NCBI GenBank assembly: GCA_932521025.1
Contig: OW051471.1
Coordinates: forward strand, 10,230,001 to 10,294,000
Direction: 5' to 3'
Length of the DNA stretch: 64,000 nt
DNA from: Oscheius onirici
Lineage: Eukaryota > Nematoda > Chromadorea > Rhabditida > Rhabditidae
Notes under the pieces: model-generated
The model's database searches: none
The model's input: the letters and a program-made list of their open reading frames with translations, nothing else
Told to the model about the DNA's origin: nothing
Translations under genes and position numbers: made by a program
Part shown: in pieces, positions 33,577 through 46,606 of the stretch
Layout of the letters: every line of letters begins with the position of its first letter
Position numbering within the stretch: the stretch's first letter is position 1

Positions 33577-33948
33577 CTGAAATGCGTTATACTTACAGCC
33601 ATAACTTTTGCATAAAAACATATCATATACATGACTGCTTCCCAACACGTCTTGAATGTTTTTCAATTGTAACGCCATTTTACACTCAAAATGAATTGCA
33701 GGACGCGACAGAAATTCGCTTTTCTGAATTTATTGGAGGGAGCTTCAGGGGGCACAGAAAGTGGAAGGAACGACAGGAACGATATGCAACGTGTTTCCTT
33801 CAAATGTGTACAGGGGTGAGCGGCTGAAAAAAGTCTTTTATCTTGGGTCATCAGGGAGAAAGGATCGCCCGGACTTGATCAGGAGAGATCTCTAAAAGGG
33901 AGAGTCGGAGATTAAACTGGAAAGGTCAGGACTGCCCCCGACTTTCAA

Positions 33949-34978
33949 ATGTTGATTTCTTCGCTTTTCTCTTTTCTATCTTTTGTTTTTCATCTAAGTG
34001 AAGCTTGCATTGCTACCAGTTCGCGTAAGTTTATTTGTCTCCTCCTAAATGACAAATTTCTAGCTGATGGTCTACCAGGGATTGGGGTAGTGACAACGAC
34101 TACGAGTACAACCACGACGACAACAACGACGACTAATCCATGCGCTCCTGGAGCAGATGGAGCGGCCTACACATACTTTGCCACGACGGGAAAATGTTAT
34201 GCTGTCAAGGCTGCTGGACCGGTTGATCTCAACCTGGCCAATCTGGTAGTAACTCAGGCTCAAGCCAGAGCTAACTGTCAAGCAGATGGTGGAGATTTGT
34301 CATCGATTACTAGTGCAGCGGAGAATGCGTTTATATACGGTCAGTTCACAATTTCTTTTCTGTTCGAAATATAAAGGATGTGAAGACTTTTAAGCATAAG
34401 AAGTAAGCGCGATACTGCTATTTTTGCTGCTTTTTCGGACATCAGACAACTGGCAATGCAATCTTTTGTTTTACAAGTTTTCAGTCAGTTTAACTTAGCG
34501 TTCTCAGAATTTTTACTAGAATTAAATTGTTCTGTAAGCGTTCTTTCCTACAGGCAAAAAGACTCAAAAAGATACAACATTTTTAGACCTGGCTGCTCTT
34601 CCCGACGATATCATTTCACAGACCCTGGGTTTAGTACTACAGCCCTACATTGGTTTAGTGCAAGACAACGACAACTTTCTTCCTCCTATTCCCGGATTTT
34701 GTCCCGCAAATATCATGTTCTCATGGACAGATGGGACAGCTTTTGGGTCATATACGAACTGGCTGACGCCTCTCGGAGTACCTTTCATGCCTCTTTGTTT
34801 TCTGACAGTGACCTCTGGATGTACTGTACTGGTGGCTACAAAATTTACTCCTCCTCCTCCATTCAATGTGATCCCATTCCCTCCTGCGGGCTGGGGACCA
34901 GCAGGAGAGTGGTTTCAAACTTTTTGTGGTTCACCACTTGTTGGTGGCCGCTGGGTTTGTAAGAAAAATCCTCCGTAA
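33949..34978 (+). CDS. Secreted C-type lectin with Thr-rich stalk (258 aa)
   Basis: Exons 33949-34024, 34064-34339 and 34554-34978 total 777 nt and close in frame. Residues 1-19 are a signal peptide. CIATSSPDGLPG follows, then a run of Thr (about residues 37-50) likely to be O-glycosylated, then one C-type lectin-like domain. Domain landmarks are KCYAVKA, ANCQADGGDLSSITSAAEN, FSWTDGTAFGSYTNW, SGCTVLVATK and RWVCKK, with seven cysteines in the usual order. The residues that bind calcium and sugar in classical lectins (EPN or QPD) are not evident. Its tandem neighbour at 35843 shares the first exon length and stalk. Probably extracellular; ligand unknown. Confidence 0.9.
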
Positions 34979-35308
34979 ATACCAACTTGTAAACATGATT
35001 TTTAATCTAATAATGTAAATAAATAAGTATTCATACTAGCATATATCAGAATCAATGAAGATTTACTCGAAACAACGTTCATTGAGAAGAATTTCTCAAA
35101 CGGGAGCAAAACCTCAAGTATATTGTGTGATATGTGTTCTCGTATTTTTTATTTGAAACATGAAGTTATTTACCGTTTTCTGTTTGAAATTAAAACCCAA
35201 ATTTGTTGTCTGGAATAGTTTCAACCAATCCTTTATTTTTGCTACGTTAAATTTTAGGACACTCGGACTCATTGTCAGATTGGTCAATAACCTGAAAACG
35301 AGCAAAGC

Positions 35309-35356
35309 AAAGGTAACAAACACGTAGATCATGGCGCTTTAGTGGTAGAGAGATAA
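35309..35356 (-). repeat. Short SINE fragment (third family)
   Basis: GGTAACAAACAC and GGCGCTTTAGTGGTAGAGAG match the outer end of the element at 30081-30210. Only about 50 bp is preserved. Confidence 0.45.
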
Positions 35357-35842
35357 TGTCAAAGGGAGCAAACAGGAAGCGGAACGCAGAAGATTTTTTT
35401 GTTGAACACTTCCGAAAAGAGGAACTACGAACAGTGCGCAAACCGCAGAAACTGGATTCAAGTTTGTCCGCATAATTTCAGTTCATTAAGCTCAAACTAC
35501 AATCCGAAAAGATGTAGATTGTGTTTCCTCTACTCAATGTGCAGCGTATTTTCAGCTGATCAGAAGAGTTGCATTTCTTTTTCTATTTGTATCGAGCCAT
35601 AGGGTAATACACTGAACTAGACTAGATTACATAAGCAAAAAAAAAGATTAATAAGCTTAAAGTCTTCCTGAAAAGTAGTTTACCGCTAGAAAACGTACAT
35701 TTTCAATTTTCACGATCTATAATTTCATCACTGTTCGAAGTAGCAAAAAAGTGATGCGGAAACTGGACGAGAATGCCAGACCCCGAAGATAAACTTGAAA
35801 AATTAGCCATCTCGCCCTCGCTAACATTCGACATATTTGCTA

Positions 35843-37018
35843 ATGACCTTTCTACATCTCCTTTCTGTGGCGGCAGTGATTTTTCCCGTTGGATATACCT
35901 GTATTGCTACGAGCTCTCGTAATTATTTTTGGACTAAATATGGTTCAATTTTTAGCTGATGGTCTTCCCGGAATTCCTGGAACAGGGATTGGAAGTGGTT
36001 CTGCAACAGCGACAGCTTCTGTCACGACTTCCAGTAGCTCTACTACAACTACCACAACAACGACAACAACAAGCACAACCACGACAACGACATCGACAAC
36101 AACCGGCCCTTGTGCTCCTGGAGCAGACGGCCAAGTTTACTACTTTTTGGCTGCAACAGGATACTGTTATACTGTCAAACTTGGGGCGCCTATGATCACA
36201 CTCGACATTAGCATGTTTGTGAAAGATCAAGCCGACTCCCAAGCTAATTGTGTAGCTGATGGTGGAAATCTGGCTTCGATTCACAGCGATGCAGAAAACT
36301 CTTTTATAGCTGGTTAGTTTTTTCTTTGATTAAATTTTTCGGATTCGTACTGGTAAAAACTCTGGTAAAAGCCCACCACCCCTTACATCAGATACGCAAT
36401 TGCGTACTCACGTTTTTTGGGGTCAAGACGTCATTTTTCAGTTTTTTGGTGTTCTGCAAAGTATTAGAGGACGTCAGGGTCTGCAACTTTTCAGAACATC
36501 ATAAAATCAGAAAATGACGTCTTGACTTCAAAAAATGTGAATACGTAATTGCGTATCTTATGTAAAGAAGGTGAGCTTCTAGAGCTTTTACGGTATATAT
36601 GTTCAGGTCTTGCCGACTTGGGCAGTGACCCTCTTGGACTTATAGTTGGACAGTTTCTTCAGCCTTGGATTGGTCTTCAACAAGTCGACAACGCTTTTCT
36701 GCCGAACGTTGGTTGCACGGGAATTACATTCTCTTGGACAGATGGCACATCGGTAAGTAGATTATCCCAGGTTATCGTTTTTTTCTTGGACAAAGTGTTT
36801 TTCCACGTGTTGATGCTGTTTAGACCACTGACTACCCTCAAAACTGGATTGGAGCTCCGCTTTTGCCAATCTGCACCACCGTCCTTCTTACGGGTTGCAC
36901 TCAAATGATAGCTACAGTTATTCCACCTTTCACCGGCTACGCACAAGGAGCATGGGCTCAATTTCCATGCGGGTCACTTCTGTCTGCCCGTTGGGTTTGC
37001 AAGAAACTGCCTCCCTAG
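35843..37018 (+). CDS. Secreted C-type lectin with Thr-rich stalk, tandem copy (257 aa)
   Basis: Exons 35843-35918, 35956-36312, 36607-36752 and 36824-37018 total 774 nt and close in frame. The start MTFLHLLSVAAVIFPVG gives a signal peptide; an ATG at 35889 gives a poorer leader and skips the first exon junction shared with the neighbour. CIATSSPDGLPGIPGTG precedes a Ser/Thr stalk of about 40 residues. The lectin domain has YCYTVKL, ANCVADGGNLASIHSDAEN, ITFSWTDGTS, GCTQMIATV and RWVCKKLPP. It carries one more intron than the copy at 33949. Intron 2 hosts a 248-bp MITE. Both genes share the 76-nt first exon and phase-1 junction, so they arose by tandem duplication. Confidence 0.9.
36348..36595. 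mobile_element. MITE with TACCGTAAAAGCTCTA terminal repeats (copy 2)
   Basis: The right end AGAGCTTTTACGGTA is intact; the left end (TACTGGTAAAAACTCTGG) is diverged. The interior matches copy 1 at 3495-3721, including GATACGCAATTGCGTACTCA, GTTTTTTGGGGTCAAGACG and GTGAATACGTAATTGCGTAT. It lies in intron 2 of a lectin gene and removes no splice site. Confidence 0.75.
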
Positions 37019-37221
37019 CCATGATTTGTAATATTTCACTTAATAACAAACCTTCTAAGGGTAAAAGTCAGTTACGCTTTCCTGTTTTTAAGAACGGTTC
37101 TGTAATGCTTACAGTAGCTTCGGCAGAGGAAACATTTGTATTACGTCAATGTCGTCATTTATACAAATTTTATTATGTACATTTGCATGAAAGCCTCATT
37201 TAGTGACTTGTTTCCATCTCC

Positions 37222-37786
37222 TTAGCACTTCTCCGACTCTCCATGAACAACAATGTCCAGAGTGACATAAGTCATGTCGTATGTTCCTCCGATCATCTCC
37301 TTGGGAACAGTGTAGTCTCCTACACGGCTGCAACCCTGAACGAGAGTGATGCTGCTGGAAACAAGGAAGAAATAACCTTCTTAGCCTTGCAGTTGTGAGT
37401 GATGCGGATGAAGGGCTCGATGCTGCCGACCTCGTCCTCTTCTCCGTAAAGAGTGAACTCTCCTTCGCGGTTGGTGTGAACTTCGGCCAGAAGATCGTTG
37501 GGGTCGACTGAAAGCATCAAGTTTTTGTACGAGAAATCGATGCAAAAAAACTGCTGATGTGCTGGCGCGCCGAGACAGCTAAGACTTGGTGGGCTGCCCA
37601 AAAATATCAGAAGCGAACAAAAAAAAACAAGTAAAACATACAGGTATCCCTGTCGTAAAGTTGAACTTGAGCATTGGCAAATCTCCTCTTGTCACAGACG
37701 GCGATTCCCTTGACTGTGATGTTCTGCATCTTACAGCTGACCATGGCGATGAGGCCCAGAAGGGCAAGAAGCATCAACGAGCGCAT
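37222..37786 (-). CDS. Transthyretin-like (TTR) secreted protein, frame broken before the last part
   Basis: Exon 37786-37642 encodes a signal peptide ([13 protein letters not shown]) and [20 protein letters not shown], the start of the nematode TTR-like domain. Exon 37507-37377 continues with [18 protein letters not shown] and [15 protein letters not shown]. The C-terminal part is [19 protein letters not shown], ending with GESEKC and stop at 37222. Only 22-25 bp with GT and AG ends separate the last two parts; removing them does not restore frame, and reading through is also out of frame. Either the gene is recently broken or the sequence has an error. TTR-like proteins are secreted and nematode-specific; one C. 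elegans member bridges dying cells and phagocytes. Confidence 0.75.
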
Positions 37787-38917
37787 TTTTTTAAACTGAA
37801 AATTGTCTTGTCGAAAAGCTGTAAGGGCAGAGAGAAAGCACAAACAAAAGTGGGAACCACGAGGTGGTGGACGACTCCGGGACCCTGATATTTATTAGGA
37901 TGAACAGCTGTGCAGATCACGAGGAAACTGGTGGGTGGATCTTGAGATATGTGTTGGTGAATCATTGGCACAACACCAGAGTGCACAACAAGGGGAGGAC
38001 CCCGAGGTGTATTTTTGGCTTTGAGGAGGGAAAGCATGAGGCGTGAGGGCCCGTTCAAAGGATGCATCGGGATCAACATTGCCAAGGCTGGAAAACTTCA
38101 TTTTGTTTTACTTGATATGAGGAGGAGTGTGTAGACCTCTTCAGAGATGTTCAACGAGCTTCAGCGGTCCGGTCTACGGTGTTTAGAAAGGCTTTTGATG
38201 CATTTTGGATGGGAAATCCAAACTTTTGCACATGCTGATTTTTAGATATTTGATCCTCCTGATCCTTAGACCGGTCGAATGATGCTCAATATGTTTTCCA
38301 AAGGGTTTTGAGAGACGACAAATCGATTGGGAATAGTCCAGAATCTCCAAAATTCTCCATTTCCTTTGTACCCCCTACTTTAGAAAAAGTAGGGGGTATC
38401 CAAACTTTTGCATATCTTGCTAGGGAGTAAATGCGTTCCCAGAAAAGTCAAGGCACCTTCGGAACGTTAACGCCTACCTACCGCAACCTGGCCACACAAA
38501 AACTCATGATTCTCTTCGGAACTCAGGCTTGAGTCGGGAAGAAATTTTACTTTACTTTACAATAGGTTCGACTCAACTTTGCTATTTGTTGCAACGTTGT
38601 ACAACGTTTTCTGAGTTAGATCAGTTTTCCGAACTCAATTTTTTGCTAAACTCTGATGCACCAGCATGTTGACACGTAACCTGAATCCTTCTCGTATTTC
38701 AGTTGGTCAACAATGCATAAAAACAGTTGTTACAATTTCACCAACAAAGTTTCATCAGCATTTATTCTTCCAGCAAAATTTGGATACATGGTCTGTTTGC
38801 GAACTAAACGAAACAGAATAATTCTCACAATTATATCGACCCGCAGGGTAATATCATCGTTTTGTATAGGTACAAGTAGTGAGATCAGAAAATTGGCTAA
38901 AGGTTACGGTAGCAAGG
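37787..38917. other. Intergenic interval with a perfect hairpin at 38369-38398
   Basis: TACCCCCTACTT and AAGTAGGGGGTA form a perfect 12-bp stem with a 6-base loop. TCCAAACTTTTGCA occurs directly after it (38399) and again at about 38217; such CAAACTTTTG blocks are common in mariner-type ends. No gene was recognised here. Confidence 0.45.
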
Positions 38918-41600
38918 TTATGTAACAACGGAGCTGATCAACAGTTCTCCTTGTCGCGACCAGTCACAGCAGATGTAGTGCCTCAACAGCATACGGTACT
39001 TTTCAGAGAAGAGCATGTAAACGCAGATGTTGCATGAGGCGTTGACCACGACCTGTAAAAGTAGGTTTTATTGAAAAGATGGTAAGACCAACCAGAAGAT
39101 TATTGAAAAGAACAAAAGTCTGGTAGATTTCATTCACGTAGTCGAGATTCTCCATGATGTTGCAGACGAAAGTCAAAGTGTTGCAGCTGATGAAGAGGAA
39201 CACGATGGCGATGAGCATGATGGAAGTTTGACGCTCCTTGCGCTCAGCCTTCTTGCAAAACTCGTCATTTTCGCTACCGCACTGAAAAATATACATTGTT
39301 TTCATTATATACGAATTTTTTTTTCAATGCAACTTCCGTAAAAAAAATACCGTAATTTGACCTATCCTGCCCTCTCGCCAGTTCAGAGGCAATTTATTTC
39401 AACCCCTAAACCATAGAAAAAGATGGTTCCACCAGCTGGATGACATTGTTCAGGGGAGGGCTGAAACTGCTAGAAACAACCTTAGCTTTACAGTAGTTTT
39501 ACATTAGAGACGAGAAGTTAGAGGAATAAGAACGTTGGTGTCAAACTTTTTTCAATGTTTTGTTTAATGTATTGTCTCGATTCCTCGATCTTTCCACTCG
39601 CTCACTGAACTTGAAACTGATCCCGAGGCCTACATTTCTAGAAACATACTCTTTCGGTCCCGCAGTGAACTGCCGGCGATCGCTAAATATTCCCTGGCCG
39701 TTGTTCTCTGATCACCCGGTTCCCTGAAATGACACCTGGCCGTCGCCCCGAGAGTTTAGATGACGTGATCGTTGGTTGCTCTAAGCTCGGTAATAGAAAA
39801 ATACAACGGTCCCTCAATTAGTTACCAATTTTCTTGGAAAATAAGGTTTTTAAGCTGTTCACCCCCCCCCCCCCCCATATCACGAGATGACAACAAGGGC
39901 CAAGGTTTACACCAGATATCGGCTGATGCGATGTATCACCAACGGCCGGGGACAGGTGTGTGTACGCGTATTTTCTTCTATTAGGTCGTTTAGAGACAAA
40001 GTTGAAAAAGGAGGAATGTGAGGAGGGATGGCAGCTGTTACCTGGGAGACCATGTGCATGCGCCGACTTCGGCGAACAGCCGTCAAGACCATCGAGTTGA
40101 GGACGATCAGGAGCGAGAAGGGGATCGCGTACATGACGATGGTATAGGCCCAGCCGAAGAAGATATTCCTGAAAAGAGTTTTTTTTTAAAATACTCTGGT
40201 TCAAGCGATTATTTGGGAAAACAAGTTCGAACAACTGTTTCTGGTCTAACAACAATGTGTTCTTTTTTTGAACTGTTGATTCTTTGGTGCAAACTCGTGT
40301 GTTCTAAAGTAATGAACAACTCCGTTCCGTTTGTAAAGCACTTTGCCGATTGTAGGAGAGAAAAAGAGTGTAGGCTTTCTACCGAGATTTTTAAAACTTG
40401 TTACACTTTTGGGACTCAAAAAACTTTGCTTACCTGTAAAGATCTGACAGTCTCAAGGCAGTTGGTTGTAGTGAGGGCATGTAATAGTTGATATTGATGC
40501 GGAAGCAGACATTCGAGATATGGACCTAAATACATTCCGTTATCTCATCAAACTCTTCTGATTCGAATCTAAACATAGTTTGTTCGCTCAACTTCCTACG
40601 TTCTGTGCCCCCCTTCCGTAAACAATGCAATTCAGTTAGGGCTACTTACCTCAAAGAATCGCGTAGTGTTGAAAAGAATGCTGAAGACGAGAAGGATTCC
40701 GATGAACATGACCACTCGTTTTTGACTCAGCCATTCGACCGATTTGTACGGATGGCAGACTCCAATGTATCGATGGACAGAGACTCCAACGGTCATGAAG
40801 ACACTGATCGTTTGGGCAGTTAGCATCAAGCCGTACATGTAGGGAGCCATTGAGTAACTGAAACTTTTTTATTTGATAAGGTTCATTAGGGAGAGACAAA
40901 AAATCACTCGTTTTTTTGTGATAGAGCTTACCTCAAGTAATTCAATTGCCACCATGTGAGGTATTCGCCAAGACGAGGGAGGCAGAGGACAAAGAAGGCC
41001 GATATTAAGATGAAGGTGTCAGAAGTGGAAAGAATGGCGAGGTACCTGGAAATTTATGATTTTGTGGACATTGTTAACGTTTTGAGTCAGGTACTAAAAA
41101 TCTAATATGGTTCACAAACTCCTAACTGTTGTTGGAAAAGACTAGAGTTTCTAATTCCCAAACGTCTCAAAACTTTTATTTTGATCAAGTTTCAGAACGG
41201 CAAAAGAATGCAGTTACCTTGTAAAACAAAATGGGCAGAGGTACATTTAGCTGCTACAGTCTTAAGCCTTTTGGATAAACCTGTACCTAATTTCTAGCCA
41301 GAACACTGGACGTTAATTTCTAACCAATTTTTTACCAGATTTGGGTGATTAACTGATGCGTTGTCGAACTCACCAATTTATCGACGAGGAAGACATCAGT
41401 CGATGGGTGAATATCCTCACAGACGTCAGATTGGCACAGAGTCCAAAAACGATGATCGGCAAGGCTACCAGACCCAGGATTAACCGCTCCGTGAACTCGT
41501 AGAACTGATACTCGTAGTGGCATTCACAGGACGTGTTCAGGACGGTGCAGGCGGCATCGCCTTCCACAAAGACGTCCGCAAACGATGTCGAGTTTTCCAT
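38918..41600 (-). CDS. Rhodopsin-family GPCR, FMRFamide-peptide-receptor-like (363 aa)
   Basis: Exons 41600-41374, 41045-40932, 40857-40650, 40525-40434, 40168-40042, 39281-39093 and 39052-38918 total 1,092 nt and close in frame. The extracellular N-terminus has NTS and Cys residues. Helix 1 is LGLVALPIIVFGLCANL; helix 2 has STSDTFILISAFFVLCLP. Helix 3 ends VSVHRYIGVCHPYK, with HRY in place of DRY. Helix 5 is AYTIVMYAIPFSLLIVLN, followed by AVRRSRRM. Helix 6 follows RKERQTSIMLIAI, and helix 7 is LVVVNASCNICVYMLF with the NASxxxVY form of NPxxY. These features fit the nematode FRPR and insect FMRFamide-receptor group. Likely binds a neuropeptide at the cell surface; ligand unknown. Confidence 0.85.
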
Positions 41601-44600
41601 GCTGTAGAAACTGAAAACTTTGGATGAAAACGAGTCAGAATGGTCTATAAAAAGAGTGAAGGTATTTTCCTGACCAGATGTCATAGAATCTGTGTTATAC
41701 ACGAGCTCTATTTTTATTCTTTTTCCTTGAAAAACAGAACTGAAAGATGGCAATCAAGCAAGAGATACGAGGTAACAGGGGGGTCCCTACTCGAGAACGA
41801 GAGACTGATCGAGGGAGAAATAATGAGGCACAATTAGGGGGTTAGTTAGGAAGCACGTCACGAAGGGAGAGGAGGCATGAGGACAAGGTTAGGTAAATTT
41901 TTTTAAAAGACAGGAGAGAGGAAATGTTGGAAGCTAGACTCCGAGGAAATGAAACGTCGTTCGAGAGTAAGGTGCCAAGCATTGAAAACAGCGAAAACGA
42001 GCGGGACAATAACTTTGATAGTAGCAACTTTCCAGAAAACTGCGGGAGTTCAAAAACTATGTCTGTCTCTCATAAATCAAGCTCCCCGGGTTGCCTCTTA
42101 GACTCATTCAATTTGTCTCATCCTCACCCCCTCTAGGTTCCCATAATACGGAAGTGACCTCATATTCGACGAACTTTTTGATTTTTAGCTCTTCTTAAGA
42201 ATTTCTCTCCCGTTGCAACAGACATCACCGTCTCAAATTGACGTGTTTCAGGGTAGAGTTCACGCTGTTAATTAGGATAATATTACCATGCGGTGATCTT
42301 TTTAATATGCACGAAGGGAGAGAACAGAGACTAAAGAGTCTGGCCTGACTCATTTTCTAATGAACGAGTTCATTGAACTTGGCGAGGGGAAGAAATTCAA
42401 TCTGTACGAGGTACGCGCAAATAAACTGTTCTCCGGAATATTAATTTGGAAATCGCAGTGAAAAAATAACTGATAAACTGGTTAACTGTGGAGACTGTGG
42501 TCTGTAAAAGGACAGTGCTGCTTAACTGTCGAGTCTGTGGCTTAAAAATCTGGCGTAAAAGTAGTCAAAAATGCGGAAAAGCCGAAGCTGCTCTTGGAAC
42601 AGTTCCCTCACGCGTTCTATGTTTGCTCATGAAGTTTCAATGGCGTAATCACAGAGTTCAATTCCCGGAGTTTGGCTAATATTTTGTCAGTGCAAACAGA
42701 ATCTGATTCTAAAAATAGCTTCCTAACCCATAAAACCAAAGAAAAAGATGCTTCCAAAAAGGAAATTTAATCTCGAAAAAGCAGTGCCCAGTGAGAATTA
42801 CGAGCATTGGCCTCCCCGAGAGAGACGAGAGCCGTTGAATTGGATAGTTAGCAGCTGAAATTCGTTGAGCGGAGATCGCAACAGAAAGAGGAGAAAATCT
42901 TTCTGGGCACGCTCTTGAAAAACAAGGTAATCCTTCGCAATTACGTGTTTAGCGCCTTTGATGTGAAAAAGAGGCAAGTCTTGCTTCTGGCGTTCACATA
43001 AATGTGTCTTCTTTTACGGGGTAGGCGGGATGCCGTTTCACGGCGGCCGCTTGACGGGCTCTAAGGTAGAAAAGAGCGCGTTTCCGGTCGAATTGTTGCG
43101 CTACAAAAAGAGATTCTAAACTTTGTGATTTTTGGCTCGGATCTCTCTATAGAGCAGCGCTAAAATAGAATTAAGAGGGCGCTTTGGAAAGGGGGAATGT
43201 TGCGGAGCCCGGTCAAGTGACCGTTGAACGTTTTTAGACCACAGGTTTGAAAAAATCTCTAGATGAGAACAAAGAAAAATTTCTTGGACTCTGGGAACTG
43301 GTGCCCTTTAATAGCAAGCGAGAGAGATTGTCTGACTGGAGAGGGATTGAAGAACCAGGCTCACGCGATTTGAACTCTTCTTTCCTAGAAACTGACGAGC
43401 TATTGTTGGAACAGGGAACACTTGGCTTTGATGGAAGAATGGCAACCAGCAGAGCCATTATCCTCTATTTCGTTCTGGGACAGAACTAGCAGTCAGGAAG
43501 CCGGAGACAGAATATACGTAATATCTAATTGAGAGACAGAGACATAGCAAGAAGTACACGTGAGTGGGGGAGTTGGGAAAAGGGGATTGCTACAAATGTT
43601 TGAACAGATGGAGTAGGTTTTAAAAAGGTTTCAGGGATCGGGTAAAAAAGTCAAGATCGCTGGTCCCGTCACGATTTGCAATGGGTCCTGTTATTAAATT
43701 TTCTATTTGGGTTTCATAACTAACTGCAGAGCTAGTCTTACCGGCTTTTGTTTGACCGCATGGCTCAAAAAAAGTTAATCCGAAATTCTGAGAAGATTAA
43801 ACTCAGTTCAGCCTGGAATTTTTGGATAGTCAATGAGTAAAAGTAGAAGAAAACTGGAAACAAACGTTGACTGCAAGAATTGCTTCAACGAGCTTGTCAC
43901 CTATCCATTTTATGGCCTTGTTTTGACAAGGCTCCACACGAGACAGAACGGTGAACTAACAACTCTCCGCAGACAAGATAAAACCGCCCTCGTTTGTTTT
44001 ATGATCACCAAAGAACTTCTACCGTACTGAATCGGTAATTGGTAATAAGCGACCGAAATAACTACCACCCGTAAGAGCCATGCCAAAACACCTGACTTAC
44101 AGTGAACGAGATGGAGGTTTTCAGGGAACCTGAGAGAAGCGAGGTGACGAATCAGTTTATCGCCAGGTGGTTTCTGCGAGGCTGCTGTTCAATCAGGCAA
44201 ACTGGGAAAGGTTACAGCCTTTCTTGGTAAGTTGGAAAAATGGAAGTGAGCCATTGGGCTATTGAAACGGAATGCAAAGTCTTGTAGACTAGCAGCGACG
44301 GGGACTAGCAGCTGACCCATCGGGGGTCAAAAGGTCTCAAAAACCAAAATTGACTAGCAAGAAGATACTTTGCAAGGTCTGACAGCTAGTAGATCATAGT
44401 CATTCTTGGAGGAACTCAATCTCTGACCAAACTAGATAATAATTGAACAAGTTGTAGCAAACTTGGTTGCCAGATACTTTGTGGACTCTACGAGAAGGTG
44501 GCCTTCTGGTCCTTCAAGTATTTCAGAAGAACCAGGTACAAGTTCATGTCAATTTCCACGGAACCAAGAATAGGTTCGAGTGATCCCGTATCCGTAAACT

Positions 44601-46606
44601 ATAAACTTCAACCCAGATTACATGAAATGATTCTATCAAGACCAGTAGTTCATAAAGATTGTTCGCAAGTTCAGGCTGCTGATTTTGGTCTGCGTAAATG
44701 TTCAGATAACCCCTAGATCTCTGTCACGTTTGGGCAGTACCACGGTTTGGTTGGATCTAAGGCGCATGTCGGGTACACCTGAAAAGAAGTAGAAAACTAG
44801 TGCTATCCAAAGATGAACTGATCATGATGTTTTTAACGTTTGTATTACGTAAGTGTTACGGACTTGTTTGAATTTCAATTTTAACACAGTCAGAGTCTCT
44901 TACTATAAAAAATTTCGAAGAAAGGTTAAATTCCTTGGAAAGATGACTAAAAACTAGCCAAAAAAAGGGGGGGGGTCAAAAACTCTGATGAGACCAAAAC
45001 CTGCTCTAAACTTTTAAGTGGACTGAGAAAATTAGTTCAACTTGGCAGTTGTGGCACTTGAAATTGTGACGTCCCAAATGCTAAATTAGCTGCCCAACTT
45101 TAAGAGGAACTTGACTCTAGTTCTGGCATGTTGTTGACCTTGCTTGCATTCTGGAATTGGTTAACGTAGAAAATAGAGGGAGGACAGGAGGAAGACTAAC
45201 CACTCTTAGTCCGAATTCAATTTAAGGTTAGAACAGATTTCCTGGTGCGTCTGGACCTAGAAAAACTTGTCAAAGTTTCTCGCTATATTGAAGTTGTACC
45301 CGGAGGCTGCTATAAGAAAATTGCGTCATAATTGGATTATGAGAGCATTAAGAGTAATCCAGAAAGACACTAGCATAAATTTTTGGGCCGACGAACATAT
45401 TTTTGATTACAGGTAATGATGAGGGGTGGGGAAATCCCACGCCCAGTTCCGACCAACACCTATTTTTTCGCTTGGATAGCTTTAGGTTATGTCGAGGTGT
45501 TCAGGTGGACCAGAAAACACGAAAACAATTATGCGGTTGGTCAAGAATAGATGAGTTTAACTGAATAGATGAACGACTGGAGGGAGAGTGAATGTTCAGA
45601 AAATCGAAAGTTTAGTTCTACAAAGAAGACTCTTTTCTAAAAGATTATACTACTAAAAAAAGCCAGTCTACTAATTTTCTGGTGCCATTTGATAGAAAAG
45701 AAAATGATCCAATCAGCGGTACTGCAGATTCCGGGGGAAAGTTGATATCAAAACCAAAGATTCGGAGCATCAACTTAAAGTATTGTATCGGAAAATTTGC
45801 TGGCCCCCTAAAGTTATTCAAAAGGTCGAATAAAAAGTCAAAGCGTGAGCCTACACATAGACGAATACAAATCAGAAAAAGCTGTGATGGCAGTGATGGA
45901 TCCGGGAGTGAAGAGTGGGAGACCGAGAGAGACGGAAGTCTCCCCAGGGGATTTTTCGGATCCCACAACCAGATCATCAAAAACATGCTTATTTTAAGAG
46001 CCTGAGAATCTAAATCTTCTACTCCCTAGGACCATTAGGACTGTAAACAAAGCTTTTTCTCGACCCGAAGAATCCTGACAGCTGTCTCTCAATTTCTGTC
46101 ATTAATCACAGCTAAACAATCGTGTTTTGGATGCGCCATGTTAAACTCGAGAAAATTTGAGGGAAACAAAGTGCCGGAATTAAATTTCCGGAGCGCTGAA
46201 ACAAGCCGAAATTACACGAGAGAGTGGGGAACAATTGCTAGTACCTGAGCTCGTTGCCGCGGTCTCAAAATAACAGCTGATAGCCAACAAGAGAGCTCAA
46301 GTCAACACTTGGCCGAAACCTTTTTGCCAAAGGTCAGGAGCGAGAGAAAACTTGTTGAGCTCAGAATCAGCCTTGGCGGCTGTTTCTAGCCTGAAGGAGT
46401 GCTGGAGCTGACTTCCGGTCCGGAAGCACACCTCTCGCCCTGGGACCTCCTTCTCTAGGTCGAGAAAAGAACGTGACGTGACCTTTGAATCTGGATGAAG
46501 AGACACAATAGAGTGACAAAGTTTGCAAAAAGATTGAATTGGTCGTTCTGGACAGTTCGAAAAGTCGGGAATCAGCCAATTGTTGGTACTGGATTTAGTT
46601 ACCGTC
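41601..46606. other. Gene-poor interval, left part
   Basis: Upstream of the GPCR gene. No supported coding exon. The plus strand looks rich in A and G over long stretches. A motif of the form TAACTGTSGAGNCTGTGG occurs at about 42482 and 42525, 43 bp apart, and recurs at 50.2-50.4 and 59.5 kb. Confidence 0.4.
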
